From assembly GCF_029016485.1 (NCBI RefSeq), contig NZ_CP092106.1, positions 2,914,001 through 2,978,000 of the forward strand: DNA of 64,000 nt, given 5' to 3'. Source of the DNA: Vibrio sp. JC009 (GTDB taxonomy: Bacteria; Pseudomonadota; Gammaproteobacteria; Enterobacterales; Vibrionaceae). How positions within the stretch are numbered: position 1 is the stretch's first letter; each line of letters begins with the position of its first letter. This document shows, in pieces, positions 1 through 10,532 of this stretch. A program made the position numbers and the translations under genes. The notes beneath the pieces were generated by a model. That model was not told where the DNA came from and did no database searches. It worked only from the letters and a program-made list of their open reading frames with translations.

Positions 1-570
1 CACTCCATGATGAGTATGGCCGGTATGGATGATGACGAAGATACCTTTGCTCCTGTCATCAAATCTGCCAGAAAAAGAAGCATCTGGCTGGGCGCAAACG
101 TCCTGGCCGCGCTGGCGGCAGCCTCAGTTTCCAATATGTTTGAAGAAACGCTGGATCAGATGGCAGCAATAGCCGTACTGATGACCATTGTTCCGTCCAT
201 GGGTGGTGTTGCCGGCAACCAGACCGTTGCCCTGGTGATCCGTGGCCTTGCCCTGGGACAAATCGGTGACAGTAACAAAAGAGAACTTCTGCTGAAAGAG
301 GCCGGAATCGGCTTCCTGAACGGCATTTTGTGGGCCTGTATTATCGGCGGTATCGTCGTGGTCTGGAAAGGCAACTGGCTGCTGGGCGGTATCATCTCCG
401 CTGCCATGATGACCAACCTTCTGGTGGCAGGTATTGCTGGCGTTGTTATCCCGGTTCTGCTTAAGAAGATGAAGATAGACCCTGCGCTAGCCGGAGGAAT
501 GGCGCTGACGACGGTTACGGATGTTGTGGGGTTGTCGGTGTTTTTGGGGTTGGCTACGATATTTATATAA
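1..570 (+). CDS. mgtE: Magnesium transporter MgtE, C-terminal part (partial)
   Basis: The reading frame is open from the first base, so the 5' part lies outside the window. What remains is the membrane domain of an MgtE-type Mg2+/Co2+ channel in the inner membrane, with about five hydrophobic helices rich in Gly and Ala. The stretches PSMGGVAGNQT and the closing segment with MALTTVTDVVGL are typical of the MgtE pore region, where the conserved acidic residue sits. MgtE normally has N-terminal MgtE_N and CBS regulatory domains, which are not visible here. It faces pmbA tail to tail. The in-frame ATG codons at bases 7 and 10 are internal methionines, not starts. Confidence 0.9.
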   Translation, partial: HSMMSMAGMDDDEDTFAPVIKSARKRSIWLGANVLAALAAASVSNMFEETLDQMAAIAVLMTIVPSMGGVAGNQTVALVIRGLALGQIGDSNKRELLLKEAGIGFLNGILWACIIGGIVVVWKGNWLLGGIISAAMMTNLLVAGIAGVVIPVLLKKMKIDPALAGGMALTTVTDVVGLSVFLGLATIFI

Positions 571-714
571 GGGCTATGGGGCTATGGGGCTATGGGGCTA
601 TGGGGCTATGGGGCTATGTTGATCCCAAGTTCATTTCATGTCAAGGAAGGCCTACCCGGCTTTTCCCTATAGCCCTATAACCCAAAAAGGGCGAAGCCCG
701 CCCCCATAGCCTGA
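571..714. repeat. Octamer tandem repeat plus GC-rich hairpin at the mgtE/pmbA junction
   Basis: Bases 571-617 are about six head-to-tail copies of GGGGCTAT (first copy one G short), starting right after the mgtE stop. Bases 659-712 hold GCTTTTCCCTATA followed by a hairpin, GGGC-GAA-GCCC. Read on the minus strand the hairpin ends in a run of T and so should serve as the pmbA terminator. A diverged copy of the whole arrangement lies at 2709-2850 behind tldD. The 26 bases 687-712 are identical in both copies. Confidence 0.8.
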
Positions 715-718
715 ACAA

Positions 719-2062
719 CTATTCTCCAGCCACCTTCATAGCTTCGATAATCACCGAACCAGTCTGAATCTGAGAACGAGTTTCCGTATCGCTGCCAACC
801 GCGACGATATTCTGGAACATATCCTTCAGGTTGCCTGCAATCGTCACTTCTGAAACCGGGTATTTGATCTCACCGTTTTCTACCCAGAAACCGGCAGCAC
901 CCCGGGAGTAATCGCCTGTTACTGTGTTCACACCCTGTCCCATCAGCTCTGTCACAAGGAAGCCTGTATTCAGCTCTTTCAGCATCTGATCGAACGTCTG
1001 GCCTGTTGATGAAACATACCAGTTGTGGATACCACCTGCGTGGCCTGTAGGATCCATATTCATCTTTCTTGCAGCGTAGCTGGTCAGCAGATAGGTTGCC
1101 AGAACACCGTCATCGATGATCTTGCGGTCGATCGTTGCCACACCTTCACTGTCAAACGGACTGGATGCTAGTCCTCTGAGTACATGAGGCTTTTCTTCAA
1201 TACTGAACCAGTCTGGCAGGACTTTCTTGCCAAGATGGTCGAGCAGGAAGGAAGATTTCCGGTACAGGTTACCACCGCTGATAGCCATAACCAGATGACC
1301 CACAAGGCCTGTAGCCACATCGGCGGCAAACATAACCGGGAACTGTCCGGTTTTCAGTTTTTGAGCGTCAAGGCGGCTAACTGTTTTCTCAGCTGCTTTT
1401 AAACCAACAGACTCTGGCGTCCAGAGCTCTTCAGCACGGCGTGAAACAGAGTAGCTATAGTCGCGCTCCATTACCCCGTTCTGGCCTTCACCAATTACAC
1501 AGCAGCTAACGCTGTGACGGCTGGAAGGATAGCTGGCAAGAAGACCATGGCTGTTACCGTAAACTTTTACACCATAGTGGCTGTCGTAGCTTGCACCGTC
1601 GCTCTGTTTGATCCGGTCGCTATACTCCAGCGCAGCCTTCTCTGCTGAAATCGCAATAGCGGCAGCGTGATCCGGCTCAGGCTCATCCGGGTGGAACAGA
1701 TCCAGATCCGGGATATCCTTGACCATAAATTCTTTTGGTGCCGGGCCTGCGCAAGGATCTTCAGAGGTGTAGTTTGCAATATCAAGCGCCGCTTCTACCG
1801 TCTGCTTGATGGCATTCTCGCTCAGGTCAGAGGTAGAGGCGCTGCCTTTTCTGTTTCCGCGGTATACCGTGATGCCCAGGGCACCGTCACTGTTGAATTC
1901 CACATTTTCAACTTCGCACATACGAGTTGAAACGCTGATGCCCGTTGTCTTGGTAATTGCCACTTCCGCCGCGTCTGCGACTCCGGTAGCCATGTCCAGA
2001 GCTTTAGCTACCGCACCTTCGAGCTCTGCTCTCTGGTGGCTAATCTGTTGTTTTACGTCCAT
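719..2062 (-). CDS. pmbA: PmbA/TldE metalloprotease-like protein
   Basis: 447 aa, the normal length for PmbA (TldE). PmbA partners TldD in a cytosolic complex that degrades unfolded peptides, processes microcin B17 and acts in CcdA turnover in E. coli. PmbA itself is the partner lacking the zinc site. The sequence shows the family's N-terminal domain and the conserved C-terminal stretches [14 protein letters not shown] and [15 protein letters not shown]. The start ATG at 2062 gives the expected N-terminus. It is transcribed away from yjgA, and tldD lies just beyond yjgA on the same strand, so the two halves of the complex are near neighbours but not one operon. Confidence 0.93.
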   Translation of the reverse strand: MDVKQQISHQRAELEGAVAKALDMATGVADAAEVAITKTTGISVSTRMCEVENVEFNSDGALGITVYRGNRKGSASTSDLSENAIKQTVEAALDIANYTSEDPCAGPAPKEFMVKDIPDLDLFHPDEPEPDHAAAIAISAEKAALEYSDRIKQSDGASYDSHYGVKVYGNSHGLLASYPSSRHSVSCCVIGEGQNGVMERDYSYSVSRRAEELWTPESVGLKAAEKTVSRLDAQKLKTGQFPVMFAADVATGLVGHLVMAISGGNLYRKSSFLLDHLGKKVLPDWFSIEEKPHVLRGLASSPFDSEGVATIDRKIIDDGVLATYLLTSYAARKMNMDPTGHAGGIHNWYVSSTGQTFDQMLKELNTGFLVTELMGQGVNTVTGDYSRGAAGFWVENGEIKYPVSEVTIAGNLKDMFQNIVAVGSDTETRSQIQTGSVIIEAMKVAGE

Positions 2063-2179
2063 CGTAATTCATTCTTTATTAACTGCTTAGCTATAGAATA
2101 ACAAGGTTTTCGCATTCTCCCCATAAATCTTGCTAAAATAGTGGAATATCTCTCCAGATTAATACGAGAACGACAAAAA

Positions 2180-2707
2180 ATGGCACGTAAAAACCAAAAA
2201 GCCCCATGGGAAGAGGAAGAAGAGATCATCTGGGTAAGTAAAACCGAGATGAAAAATGACATGGAAGAGCTGCAGAAGCTGGGTGAAGAGCTGGTTGATA
2301 TCAAACCTCAGCAGCTTGAAAAGTTTCCGCTGCCCGATGACCTCAGAGAAGCAATCGCAGACGCACAGCGCTTTAAGAACGAAGCGAAGCGCCGCCAGCT
2401 TCAGTACATTGGCAAGTTGATGAGAAACATCGACCCTGAGCCAATTCAGGCCGCTCTGGATAAACTGAGAAATAAACACTCTCAGGCAACCGCTGAGCTG
2501 CACAAACTGGAAAAACTACGCGACAGACTGGTTGAGGAAGGCGACTCAGTAATCAACGAGATCCTGGAAACTTATCCTTCTGCTGACAGACAAAGGCTCC
2601 GCCAGCTATACCTTCAGGCCAACAGAGAAAAGAAAGCGAATAAACCGCCTAAGGCGTTTCGTGAGATTTTTCAGTTGTTGAAGGAGTGGAATGAGGGGGA
2701 GTTTTAG
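2180..2707 (+). CDS. yjgA: Ribosome-associated protein YjgA (DarP)
   Basis: About 175 aa from the ATG at 2180 ([10 protein letters not shown]...), matching the usual YjgA/DarP length of 170-185 aa; the frame is open further upstream to 2141 but that adds 13 atypical residues. The protein is highly charged and helical, with an acidic run EEEEE near the start and the family segment [13 protein letters not shown]. DarP is a late 50S subunit assembly factor that binds pre-50S particles. The gene is divergent from pmbA and convergent with tldD. A clear Shine-Dalgarno is not present, only a purine-rich leader. Confidence 0.9.
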   Translation: MARKNQKAPWEEEEEIIWVSKTEMKNDMEELQKLGEELVDIKPQQLEKFPLPDDLREAIADAQRFKNEAKRRQLQYIGKLMRNIDPEPIQAALDKLRNKHSQATAELHKLEKLRDRLVEEGDSVINEILETYPSADRQRLRQLYLQANREKKANKPPKAFREIFQLLKEWNEGEF

Positions 2708-2708
2708 A

Positions 2709-2850
2709 TATAGCTCTGCTACAGGGCTATGAGACTATGGGCTATGGGCTATGGGGATGTTACTCTAAGTATATTGAACTTCAAGCGACATCACCTACCC
2801 CGCTTTTCCCTATAACCCTAAAGGGCGAAGCCCGCCCCCATAGCCTATAG
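2709..2850. repeat. Second GGGCTAT-repeat/hairpin element at the yjgA/tldD junction
   Basis: A diverged copy of the element at 571-714: three to four imperfect GGGCTAT units (about 2728-2755), a variable stretch of about 50 bases, GCTTTTCCCTATA, then the hairpin GGGC-GAA-GCCC (2823-2833). Bases 2821-2846 are identical to 687-712. Both copies sit between convergent genes, just beyond a minus-strand stop codon, and each probably works as a terminator. Confidence 0.75.
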
Positions 2851-2861
2851 CCCAAATTCAG

Positions 2862-4307
2862 CTATTCCGTCCCCCCGACCGTAATCGAGTCCAGCTTCAA
2901 CGTTGGCTGGCCAACTCCAACCGGCATACTCTGCCCTGCCTTACCGCAGACCCCGACACCCCGGTCGAGACTCAGGTCATTGCCGACCATAGAGACCTGC
3001 TGCATGGCTTCTATACCAGAGCCTATCAGAGTGGCACCTTTCACCGGGCGGGTGATTTTGCCGTCTTCAATCAGATAAGCTTCTGAAGTTGAGAACACAA
3101 ACTTGCCTGAAGTGATATCCACCTGACCACCACCGAAGTTTGGTGCATACAGGCCTTTCTTAACTGTCGAGATGATCTCTTCCGGAGAGTGTTCGCCCGG
3201 CAGCATGTAGGTATTGGTCATTCTCGGCATAGGAAGATGTGCGTAAGACTCACGGCGGCCGTTACCGGTAGGATCCACACCCATCAGACGGGCATTTAGC
3301 TTATCCTGCATATAACCTTTCAGCACGCCATTTTCAATTAGCGTGTTGTACTGGCCTTCCACACCTTCGTCATCGATATTGATTGAACCCCGGCGGCCGG
3401 CCATGGTTCCGTCGTCAACAATAGTACAGAGATCTGAGGTAACCTTCTCTCCTACTTTACCGGAGAATACTGAAGAGCCTTTACGGTTAAAGTCGCCCTC
3501 AAGGCCATGGCCTACAGCCTCATGTAGAAGCACACCCGGCCAGCCGGAACCCAGTACCACCGGCATAGTACCAGCCGGTGCTGAATCCGCGTCAAGGTTA
3601 ACCATTGCCTGTCTGATCGCTTCATCAGCATAGAAGAACGCGACCTTGCGGCCATCTTCGTCGGCTATAAATTTTTCATAGGTGTAACGGCCACCACCAC
3701 CTGAGCTTCCGCGCTCACGCCGGTCACCTTTCTGTGCCAGAACTGTCACCGACAGTCTTACCAGCGGGCGGATATCAGCAGAATAAGTACCGTCTGTCGC
3801 TGCAACCAATACCTGCTCAAACACACCGCTCAGGCTGATAGAGACTTCCTGAACCAGAGGCTCTTTAGTGCGGATATAAGCATCGAGCTCTTTCAGCAGA
3901 TCGATTTTCTGCTGCTTCTCAAGACTTTCCAGCGGATTGTCAGCGCTGTAATTGATCTGATTTGAGTGACGGGAAAATGCCTGAAGCTTGCCACTCTGGC
4001 CTGCATGAGCAATGCCTCTTGCGGCTACCGCGCTCTGCTTAAGGCTTTCAGCATCAATCTGATCTGAATAGGCAAACCCTGTTTTCTCGCCGGAGATCGC
4101 CCGGACACCGACACCTCTGTCGATATTAAAAGAGCCGTCTTTGATAATACTGTCTTCCAGCACTAATGACTCATGCCAGCTGGACTGAAAATAGACATCG
4201 GCATAATCAATCTGACGTGTAGCTATGGTTGCCAGCGTGTCAGTAAGATCCTGCCCGGACAGTCCTGTTGGTGAAAGTAGTGCCTGTTCTACACGGGTAA
4301 TTGTCAT
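2862..4307 (-). CDS. tldD: Metalloprotease TldD
   Basis: 481 aa, standard TldD length. It is the zinc-bearing subunit of the TldD/TldE (PmbA) peptidase complex. The zinc motif HExxxH is visible as [11 protein letters not shown] around residue 263, followed by the conserved [12 protein letters not shown]-terminal stretch [15 protein letters not shown] is also family-typical. The start ATG at 4307 lies 12 bp after the stop of the nitrilase gene, so tldD is probably the last gene of a long minus-strand operon running mreB-mreC-mreD-maf-rng-yhdP-nitrilase-tldD, a known gamma-proteobacterial order. Confidence 0.95.
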   Translation of the reverse strand: MTITRVEQALLSPTGLSGQDLTDTLATIATRQIDYADVYFQSSWHESLVLEDSIIKDGSFNIDRGVGVRAISGEKTGFAYSDQIDAESLKQSAVAARGIAHAGQSGKLQAFSRHSNQINYSADNPLESLEKQQKIDLLKELDAYIRTKEPLVQEVSISLSGVFEQVLVAATDGTYSADIRPLVRLSVTVLAQKGDRRERGSSGGGGRYTYEKFIADEDGRKVAFFYADEAIRQAMVNLDADSAPAGTMPVVLGSGWPGVLLHEAVGHGLEGDFNRKGSSVFSGKVGEKVTSDLCTIVDDGTMAGRRGSINIDDEGVEGQYNTLIENGVLKGYMQDKLNARLMGVDPTGNGRRESYAHLPMPRMTNTYMLPGEHSPEEIISTVKKGLYAPNFGGGQVDITSGKFVFSTSEAYLIEDGKITRPVKGATLIGSGIEAMQQVSMVGNDLSLDRGVGVCGKAGQSMPVGVGQPTLKLDSITVGGTE

Positions 4308-4319
4308 TATGTGCCTATA

Positions 4320-5138
4320 TTAATTTTTAAATATTGAAGTGAATCGTGCATGCTCTGCTAAAGGCATATTGGCACGAACTGACTTTGTTATGTTGTGATC
4401 AATGGCAGAAACCAGTACGCCTGCCTTCTGGTCAAGCTGCATAGCAATATTGCCCCATGGATCGATAATCATGGAATGTCCCCAGGTCTCCCTCTGGCAA
4501 GGGTGGACGCCACCCTGCCCGGCAGCAATAATCCAGCACTGGTTTTCAATGGCTCTGGCTTTCAGCAGAGTCTCCCAGTGCGCTTTGCCTGTTGTTGCGG
4601 TAAAGGCGGCCGGAACCAGAATCACATTAGCACCCTGATGCCTGAGCTCAGAAAACAGGTGCGGAAAACGGACATCATAGCAAATAGTTAGGCCGATACG
4701 TCCAAGCGGTGTCTCCACCAGAGAGACCCGGTTTCCGGAGGCAAAGGTCTCCGACTCCCGGTATCTTGAGTGGTTATCGGCGACATCTACATCAAACATA
4801 TGCAGCTTGTCATAATAAGCGGCTAACTCGCCATCCGGTGCATATACCAGAGTTGTGGTGGTCACACCCACTTCCCTCTTGATCGGCATACTGCCAATCA
4901 CCAGCCAAATCTGATACTGCGCCGCAAGCCGGGCAAGTTCATTTTGAACCGGGCCGTCACCAAGAATCTCTGCATGCCGGTGGTAGTCCGCTTTATTACC
5001 AAAAACCAGCGCATTTTCAGGAGTCAGCACAAGCGACACACCTGAACTTGCCAGCACTTCCAACTGGGCTTTTATATAGTTCAGGTTCTTTTCCGGTTCC
5101 GGTCCGGAAGTCATCTGGATTATTCCGACTTTTTGCAT
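4320..5138 (-). CDS. Carbon-nitrogen hydrolase (nitrilase superfamily, Nit2/omega-amidase-like)
   Basis: 272 aa. The Glu-Lys-Cys triad of the superfamily is visible: Glu in LTPENALVF (about residue 42), Lys in YDKLHMFDV (about 110) and Cys in TICYDVRFP (about 152). The motifs fit the Nit branch, whose members hydrolyse omega-amides such as deaminated glutathione or alpha-ketoglutaramate; the precise substrate cannot be read from sequence. It sits between yhdP and tldD with gaps of 11-12 bp, so it is co-transcribed with them. This nitrilase is a constant member of the mre-rng-yhdP-tldD cluster in Vibrionaceae. Confidence 0.88.
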   Translation of the reverse strand: MQKVGIIQMTSGPEPEKNLNYIKAQLEVLASSGVSLVLTPENALVFGNKADYHRHAEILGDGPVQNELARLAAQYQIWLVIGSMPIKREVGVTTTTLVYAPDGELAAYYDKLHMFDVDVADNHSRYRESETFASGNRVSLVETPLGRIGLTICYDVRFPHLFSELRHQGANVILVPAAFTATTGKAHWETLLKARAIENQCWIIAAGQGGVHPCQRETWGHSMIIDPWGNIAMQLDQKAGVLVSAIDHNITKSVRANMPLAEHARFTSIFKN

Positions 5139-5149
5139 GACTCCATCTC

Positions 5150-8100
5150 CTACTTGTTACGTTTTTTCAGCTCTTCAGGTACGGTGTACTCGCCCTGATT
5201 ACGCAATACTTCTTTTACTTCCGGTGCATCCAGCGGACCTTTTACCTCATAACGTATTTTAGTAAATACACTCACAACAGGTGAAATTACCTTGGAAATG
5301 GCAAATACCAGAACCGCAGTCTGAGGCGTTACCGCAAAGGCCGTGATTACCGGTATACCCGAAGTTAAATCAGGGACAAACTCCACCTCCGCATCCACAA
5401 GGCGGCGGACAAGGTCTGCATTACCTTTTATGGACATATCCCCGGCCATGGCATCCATCTGGATATCAGAAGTTTCAAATATACCATTGGTTATTTTGCC
5501 GCTGCCTGTAATGGAATTAAAAGCAAGACCTTCATCAAACACATCCGAGAAATCAAGCTGCATTCGGCGGATAATGGAGTCCAGGCTGAACAGGCCCAGC
5601 AGTTTAGCGGCACCACTCACATCACTGATAACGCCTTTACCAAATTCTGTGCTCATACTTCCGTTCAGCGTTTCCACTTTTGCAGCCCACGGTGAGCCCT
5701 GCCAGGACATCTTACTGCTAATCTCAAAAGGCGCTCTCTGGATGCCGGAACTAATGCCGAACCGCTCCATCAGCTCGGTGTTATCTTCACCTTTAAGGAA
5801 CATTCCGAACGTAGAACGGCTGTCGTTTTCTGTCAGCTCCCACCAGCCGTTTAATCTTACCTGATTACTGCCACTTAAAAACTCAGCGTTGTTCCATACC
5901 AGCCGGTCTCTCTGCCGCAGCAGATCAACATTTGCTGTCCCCACTTTGTAACCCTGAATCCATAAATCATCGATAGACAGATTCAGGTTTGGCATTGTGC
6001 GGTGGAAAGTCCGGTCGAACTCAGTGATCAGAGGTTCATCTTCATCTGACTCAACAATTGGCCTGTCATCTTCTGACTGATTAAGTGCCGGAATATAGAC
6101 ATGCAGACGCTCAAGATCCACGCTTAAGTCATTAGAGTCTAAATAGGTTGCCTTCCCTTTTACCTCCGAGCTTTCCGCTCTCAGCTTCCAGGCATTACCT
6201 TTTTTCTTACCGGTAAAGCTGACGTCATTCCAGTCAATGGTGGCCAGCTTCATGCTCTCTACGCTGATGTTTATCCGCTCCGGAGCAGGGATCTCAGGGG
6301 TATTCATCTGGCTAAGCTGAGCAGTGTTCTTCTGACCATGGCTTCCAAATACAATATCCAGCCACCGGTCCATATCGATCTTGTCAGTACGCACCGTCAG
6401 ATGATGCCCCACGATAGGACTGATTTTATAAGCGCCTTTGCCCAGCAGGATATTGGTCGCTTTCAGCACAGGTCTGTCGCCGGTAATATCAATCTCGGTC
6501 TGATACTTAGCTCCCGGAAGCTGAACCCTGGCGGAAATGCTCTCCTGATTACCTGAAGCCTGCATTCTGGCCGTCCACTTTTCGCCCAGAGCTTTTGCTA
6601 AAGGTGCCGGATACTGGCTGGTGACAAATTCCAGATTCGCTTTAGTGTCTATCTGATAGGTAAAGCCAATATCACTTAGCTGCAAGTCGATATCCATCGC
6701 CCAGGGCGCATGCCCCTGCAGTCTTTCCATCCAGCCACCACCGATGTAAGGAACAAGCGGAGCGGCTTCCCAGTCACCAACCAGGTCGATATTTACCCCA
6801 TAACCACTGTTTTGATTCTCACCTTTAAAGTCCAGGGAGACAGGCTGGTCCAGCAAAATGGCTGAGAGTCCGGAGGTGCTGACAACATCGTTATCAAACA
6901 ACACCTTTCCACGCGCTTTCTTAAGTGTCATGGCCGGTGTTTTTACATTGATGGTATTCTTGTTCAGCTCAGCAAAACCCCAGGCACGCGGCTCTTTCTT
7001 AGCGCTAAATGGGATGTTGAGCTTAAATTCAGAATGAACGTCACCCTGAACCTGCACGGCTGTCAATGCTGCACCGACTGAATCAACCAGCGGAGTAGAC
7101 ATCATATAGTCGCGTACGGCATTACCTTTAGCATCGGCAACAACATCAATCTCAATAGCGCCGCTCGGGCCAAGATGCTTAACCTTACCGGTTATCTTTT
7201 TGGCCAGCACATCCATTGTCTTCGCTGAGTTTGACTTCAGGTACATGGACTCATTTTCAAAAAGCAGATCCAGTTGCAGATCTTCAACCACAGGCCAACT
7301 GGTTAAAAAGCTAAACTGGGCATCTTGCAGAGCAACTTTAGCCTGGAACTGGCCATTATTATTTCTGTACGGGAATGTTTTCAGATCGCCATACCAGAGG
7401 ATTTGAGCGGTTTCTGCCCTGCCCCCCTGAATCGCAGTTGAAAGATAGTTGGTCAGGTTCTGTCCCAGCGCTCTGGTGGGCAGATAACGCCAGGTTTCTC
7501 CCGCCTTATCCAGATCGGCTTCTGCATAAATGGAAAGGAAAGCAGGCTGGTCCTTAGGGAAATCCAGTCTGAATTCACCAAGAGCCTGAACATCCGGGCT
7601 GGCAACAAAGACTTTATCGGACCAGAGTCTCCAGCCGTTTTCATAGGATTCCCAGACAATATCCACTTCGCCCTTTTTGATTTTCAGCGGTGCCTGAAAC
7701 ACATCTCCGTATGGGAGGGTGTCGTCAATAAGAGTCAGCTTAGCCTTAGCTTCATTCTGATTACCGAATACCAGCGCCTGTAACTCATGAACTTCAGGCA
7801 GCAGATACCACTGTTTAAGCCCGCCCTGAGTTAAGGAAGCCGAATATCTGATATCCCCAGAGTCAAAATTTCGGCCAACACGGATATCCTCAACAATACC
7901 TTTAGGACCGAGTTTATTAATCCACTCAGAGACTGATTCAGACTCAGGCATTAAATGCACCAGTGGAAGCAGCGCCTCAATATCCAGCTCAGAAAGATTG
8001 AGCTGCAGTTGCTTGTTATTCCACTCCATAGCCAGATCAAGCTCCGGCCACTCTTCATCATCGGTTCTAAGAAGAAGTGAATGCCCACTAACACGCAGAC

Positions 8101-9034
8101 CGTTTTCTGCGGTAGGGCTTAGCTTTAACACGCCCGTTTCAAGAAACAGAGAGTGCTGATCTTCCTGCTTTTCCCAGTTCAGCTCGGAAGGAAGAAACTC
8201 TAAGTAGGCATCAACCGGTTTGCTGCGCTCAAAACTCAGCCAACTGTTAAAGCTGAGCTGTCCGCTGCTGATGCCGGTTTCTCTGGTCAGATACCTGGTC
8301 AGCCACGGCTTAACCTGCAGGTTTTCTGACTGGATGTAGAAATCACCCGAGATATCTAAAAAGCTGCCGTGATCTTCAAAGTCGGCGATAACGGCCAGGC
8401 TGTTGATATGCGTATCGGAAATACTGACAACACCATCCAGCTGATGCCTTTTTTCCCTGTTTCGCCATTTCAGGGATTCAATATCAATCTGGCGGATATC
8501 ACCGGTAAATGACTGGTATTTGATACTTGAGTCAAGCAGGGTGAAGTCCTGGAACTGTCGTAAAAGCAGCTTATCCAGTTGCCTCAGTGTCTTTGATGCG
8601 TTGTTTGAATTCTTGTTTTCACCGGATTGCGAACCGGTTCCCGTATTGAGCAGGTTTATTCCGCTGATATCCAGCTTCAGACCATGTCCGTTCAGAATGG
8701 CAACCTGGGGCTTGAGGGTAAACAAAGTATCAAACAGATCCAGCTCCAGCTGAACCTCTTCAACGGAAAAGGAGACAGAGTTTGAGCCCTCAAACTGCGC
8801 TTCCAGATTTTCAAGAGAAACGGAGGGGTGAGTGTTCCGCCAGTAGCCTTTTACGCTGCTGACTTTAAAAGGGATACCTGTCTGCTCCTTAACCCAAAAC
8901 TCAATTTCACTCTGGTAGGTATTCAGACGGGGGAGCGCAACGCGCAAAGCAGTAACAGCAATGGCGAGCATCACCATTGCTGTTACTGTCAGCCAAAGTA
9001 CAAAACGCCCAAGACGGGCAATAAACATAGCCAC
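5150..9034 (-). CDS. yhdP: YhdP, AsmA-like inner-membrane protein
   Basis: 1294 aa, the size of YhdP proteins (about 1270-1300 aa). One N-terminal membrane helix (about residues 8-32) anchors a long periplasmic beta-rich region, ending in a conserved AsmA-like C-terminal block around SDVSGAAKLLGLFSLDSIIRR. YhdP, with TamB and YdbH, is known in E. coli to carry phospholipids between inner and outer membrane. The gene lies between rng and the nitrilase with 10-11 bp gaps. The start is ATG at 9034; a second ATG two codons on is equally possible. Confidence 0.92.
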   Translation of the reverse strand: MAMFIARLGRFVLWLTVTAMVMLAIAVTALRVALPRLNTYQSEIEFWVKEQTGIPFKVSSVKGYWRNTHPSVSLENLEAQFEGSNSVSFSVEEVQLELDLFDTLFTLKPQVAILNGHGLKLDISGINLLNTGTGSQSGENKNSNNASKTLRQLDKLLLRQFQDFTLLDSSIKYQSFTGDIRQIDIESLKWRNREKRHQLDGVVSISDTHINSLAVIADFEDHGSFLDISGDFYIQSENLQVKPWLTRYLTRETGISSGQLSFNSWLSFERSKPVDAYLEFLPSELNWEKQEDQHSLFLETGVLKLSPTAENGLRVSGHSLLLRTDDEEWPELDLAMEWNNKQLQLNLSELDIEALLPLVHLMPESESVSEWINKLGPKGIVEDIRVGRNFDSGDIRYSASLTQGGLKQWYLLPEVHELQALVFGNQNEAKAKLTLIDDTLPYGDVFQAPLKIKKGEVDIVWESYENGWRLWSDKVFVASPDVQALGEFRLDFPKDQPAFLSIYAEADLDKAGETWRYLPTRALGQNLTNYLSTAIQGGRAETAQILWYGDLKTFPYRNNNGQFQAKVALQDAQFSFLTSWPVVEDLQLDLLFENESMYLKSNSAKTMDVLAKKITGKVKHLGPSGAIEIDVVADAKGNAVRDYMMSTPLVDSVGAALTAVQVQGDVHSEFKLNIPFSAKKEPRAWGFAELNKNTINVKTPAMTLKKARGKVLFDNDVVSTSGLSAILLDQPVSLDFKGENQNSGYGVNIDLVGDWEAAPLVPYIGGGWMERLQGHAPWAMDIDLQLSDIGFTYQIDTKANLEFVTSQYPAPLAKALGEKWTARMQASGNQESISARVQLPGAKYQTEIDITGDRPVLKATNILLGKGAYKISPIVGHHLTVRTDKIDMDRWLDIVFGSHGQKNTAQLSQMNTPEIPAPERINISVESMKLATIDWNDVSFTGKKKGNAWKLRAESSEVKGKATYLDSNDLSVDLERLHVYIPALNQSEDDRPIVESDEDEPLITEFDRTFHRTMPNLNLSIDDLWIQGYKVGTANVDLLRQRDRLVWNNAEFLSGSNQVRLNGWWELTENDSRSTFGMFLKGEDNTELMERFGISSGIQRAPFEISSKMSWQGSPWAAKVETLNGSMSTEFGKGVISDVSGAAKLLGLFSLDSIIRRMQLDFSDVFDEGLAFNSITGSGKITNGIFETSDIQMDAMAGDMSIKGNADLVRRLVDAEVEFVPDLTSGIPVITAFAVTPQTAVLVFAISKVISPVVSVFTKIRYEVKGPLDAPEVKEVLRNQGEYTVPEELKKRNK

Positions 9035-9044
9035 AAAGGCTCCA

Positions 9045-10514
9045 TTACATCATGACAACGTCAAACTGTTCCTGAATATAGAGAGGTTCTCCCTGAATCT
9101 TTACCTGCTTACCGATAAAGACTTCCAGTTCAGCCAGTGCATGAGACTCGTCGCCTTCCAGTGTTTCTGCCACCGCCGGCGATGCGTAAACCACAAACTT
9201 ATCCGCATCATAAGCTCTGTTCACACGGGTGATTTCACGCAGAATCTCATAACAAACCGTTTCAATGGTCTTAACTGTCCCTCTCCCCTCACAGGTTGGA
9301 CACCCGGTACAGAGAACATGTTCAATACTTTCTCTGGTTCTTTTTCGTGTCATCTCAACCAGGCCGAGCTGGGTAAAGCCATTGATATTGGTTTTAACTC
9401 TGTCCACAGAGAGCGCCTGATCCAGAGACTGCAGAACCCGGTTTCTGTGGTCCTCTGATGCCATATCAATAAAGTCGATAATAATAATACCGCCCAGATT
9501 TCTCAGGCGAAGCTGACGGGCAATGGCCTGAGTCGCTTCAATATTGGTATTAAAGATGGTCTCTTCCAGATTACGGCGGCCGACAAAAGCACCGGTATTA
9601 ATATCAACCGTGGTCATCGCCTCTGTCTGGTCAATAATCAGATAACCTCCGGACTTGAGATCAACTTTACGCTCAAGGGAACGCTGAATTTCATTTTCAG
9701 CATCGTGCATATCAAAGATAGGCTTGTCACCCTCATATAACTCTAGCTTATCCGTCAGCTCGGGAACAAACTCTGAGGTAAATTCTTTAAGGGTTTCAAA
9801 GGCAAGACGCGAATCCACCTGAATGCGGTTCAGCTCGGTGCCGACAAAATCACGCAGAATTCGCTGAGCCAGCCCCAATTCTCCGTACAGGGTTGAACGG
9901 GTTTTGTATTTCGCTTTTCGCTCCATGACTTTAACCCAAAGCCTTTTCAGGAACTGAGCATCCTGAGAAAGTTCAGTATCATCCGCGCCTTCTGCCGCAG
10001 TACGAATGATAAAGCCACCGTTTTCATCGCAATAAGGGATTACGTTCTTTTTAAGACGTTCACGCTCTGCTTCACTGTCAATTCGCTGCGAAACCCCCAC
10101 ATGGCTGGCACCCGGCATAAAAACAAGGTAGCGGGAGGGAAGCGTAATATCAGTGGTCAGTCTGGCACCTTTGGTTCCCAGAGGATCCTTGACCACCTGA
10201 ACAACAATGTCCTGTCCCTGGCGGACAAGCTCAGAGATATCACGAACCTGAAACTGTTGTTTCTCGTTTTCAGAGACACATTCTGTGTGAGGGACAATAT
10301 CTGAAGCGTGCAGAAAGGCAGCCTTTTCCAGGCCGATATCAACAAAAGCAGCCTGCATTCCAGGCAATACGCGGGACACGCGGCCTTTGTATATGTTTCC
10401 GACTATTCCCCGGCGAGACTCGCGTTCAATATGAACTTCCTGAAGGATGCCGCCTTCAATCATAGCAACCCTGGTCTCACTTGGGGTTACGTTAATAAGT
10501 AACTCTGCACTCAT
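9045..10514 (-). CDS. rng: Ribonuclease G
   Basis: 489 aa, the exact size class of RNase G (CafA). It cleaves single-stranded AU-rich RNA and matures the 5' end of 16S rRNA. The S1 RNA-binding domain is at about residues 38-128 (GNIYKGRVSRVLPGMQAAFV). The RNase E/G catalytic core follows, with IDQTEAMTTVDINTG carrying catalytic Asp residues and IIIDFIDM. The zinc-link pair appears as CTGCPTCEGRG near residue 405. There is no long C-terminal scaffold, which separates it from RNase E. Upstream of it lies maf with an 18-bp gap. Confidence 0.95.
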   Translation of the reverse strand: MSAELLINVTPSETRVAMIEGGILQEVHIERESRRGIVGNIYKGRVSRVLPGMQAAFVDIGLEKAAFLHASDIVPHTECVSENEKQQFQVRDISELVRQGQDIVVQVVKDPLGTKGARLTTDITLPSRYLVFMPGASHVGVSQRIDSEAERERLKKNVIPYCDENGGFIIRTAAEGADDTELSQDAQFLKRLWVKVMERKAKYKTRSTLYGELGLAQRILRDFVGTELNRIQVDSRLAFETLKEFTSEFVPELTDKLELYEGDKPIFDMHDAENEIQRSLERKVDLKSGGYLIIDQTEAMTTVDINTGAFVGRRNLEETIFNTNIEATQAIARQLRLRNLGGIIIIDFIDMASEDHRNRVLQSLDQALSVDRVKTNINGFTQLGLVEMTRKRTRESIEHVLCTGCPTCEGRGTVKTIETVCYEILREITRVNRAYDADKFVVYASPAVAETLEGDESHALAELEVFIGKQVKIQGEPLYIQEQFDVVMM

Positions 10515-10532
10515 AAAGCGCCCCTCAATAAT

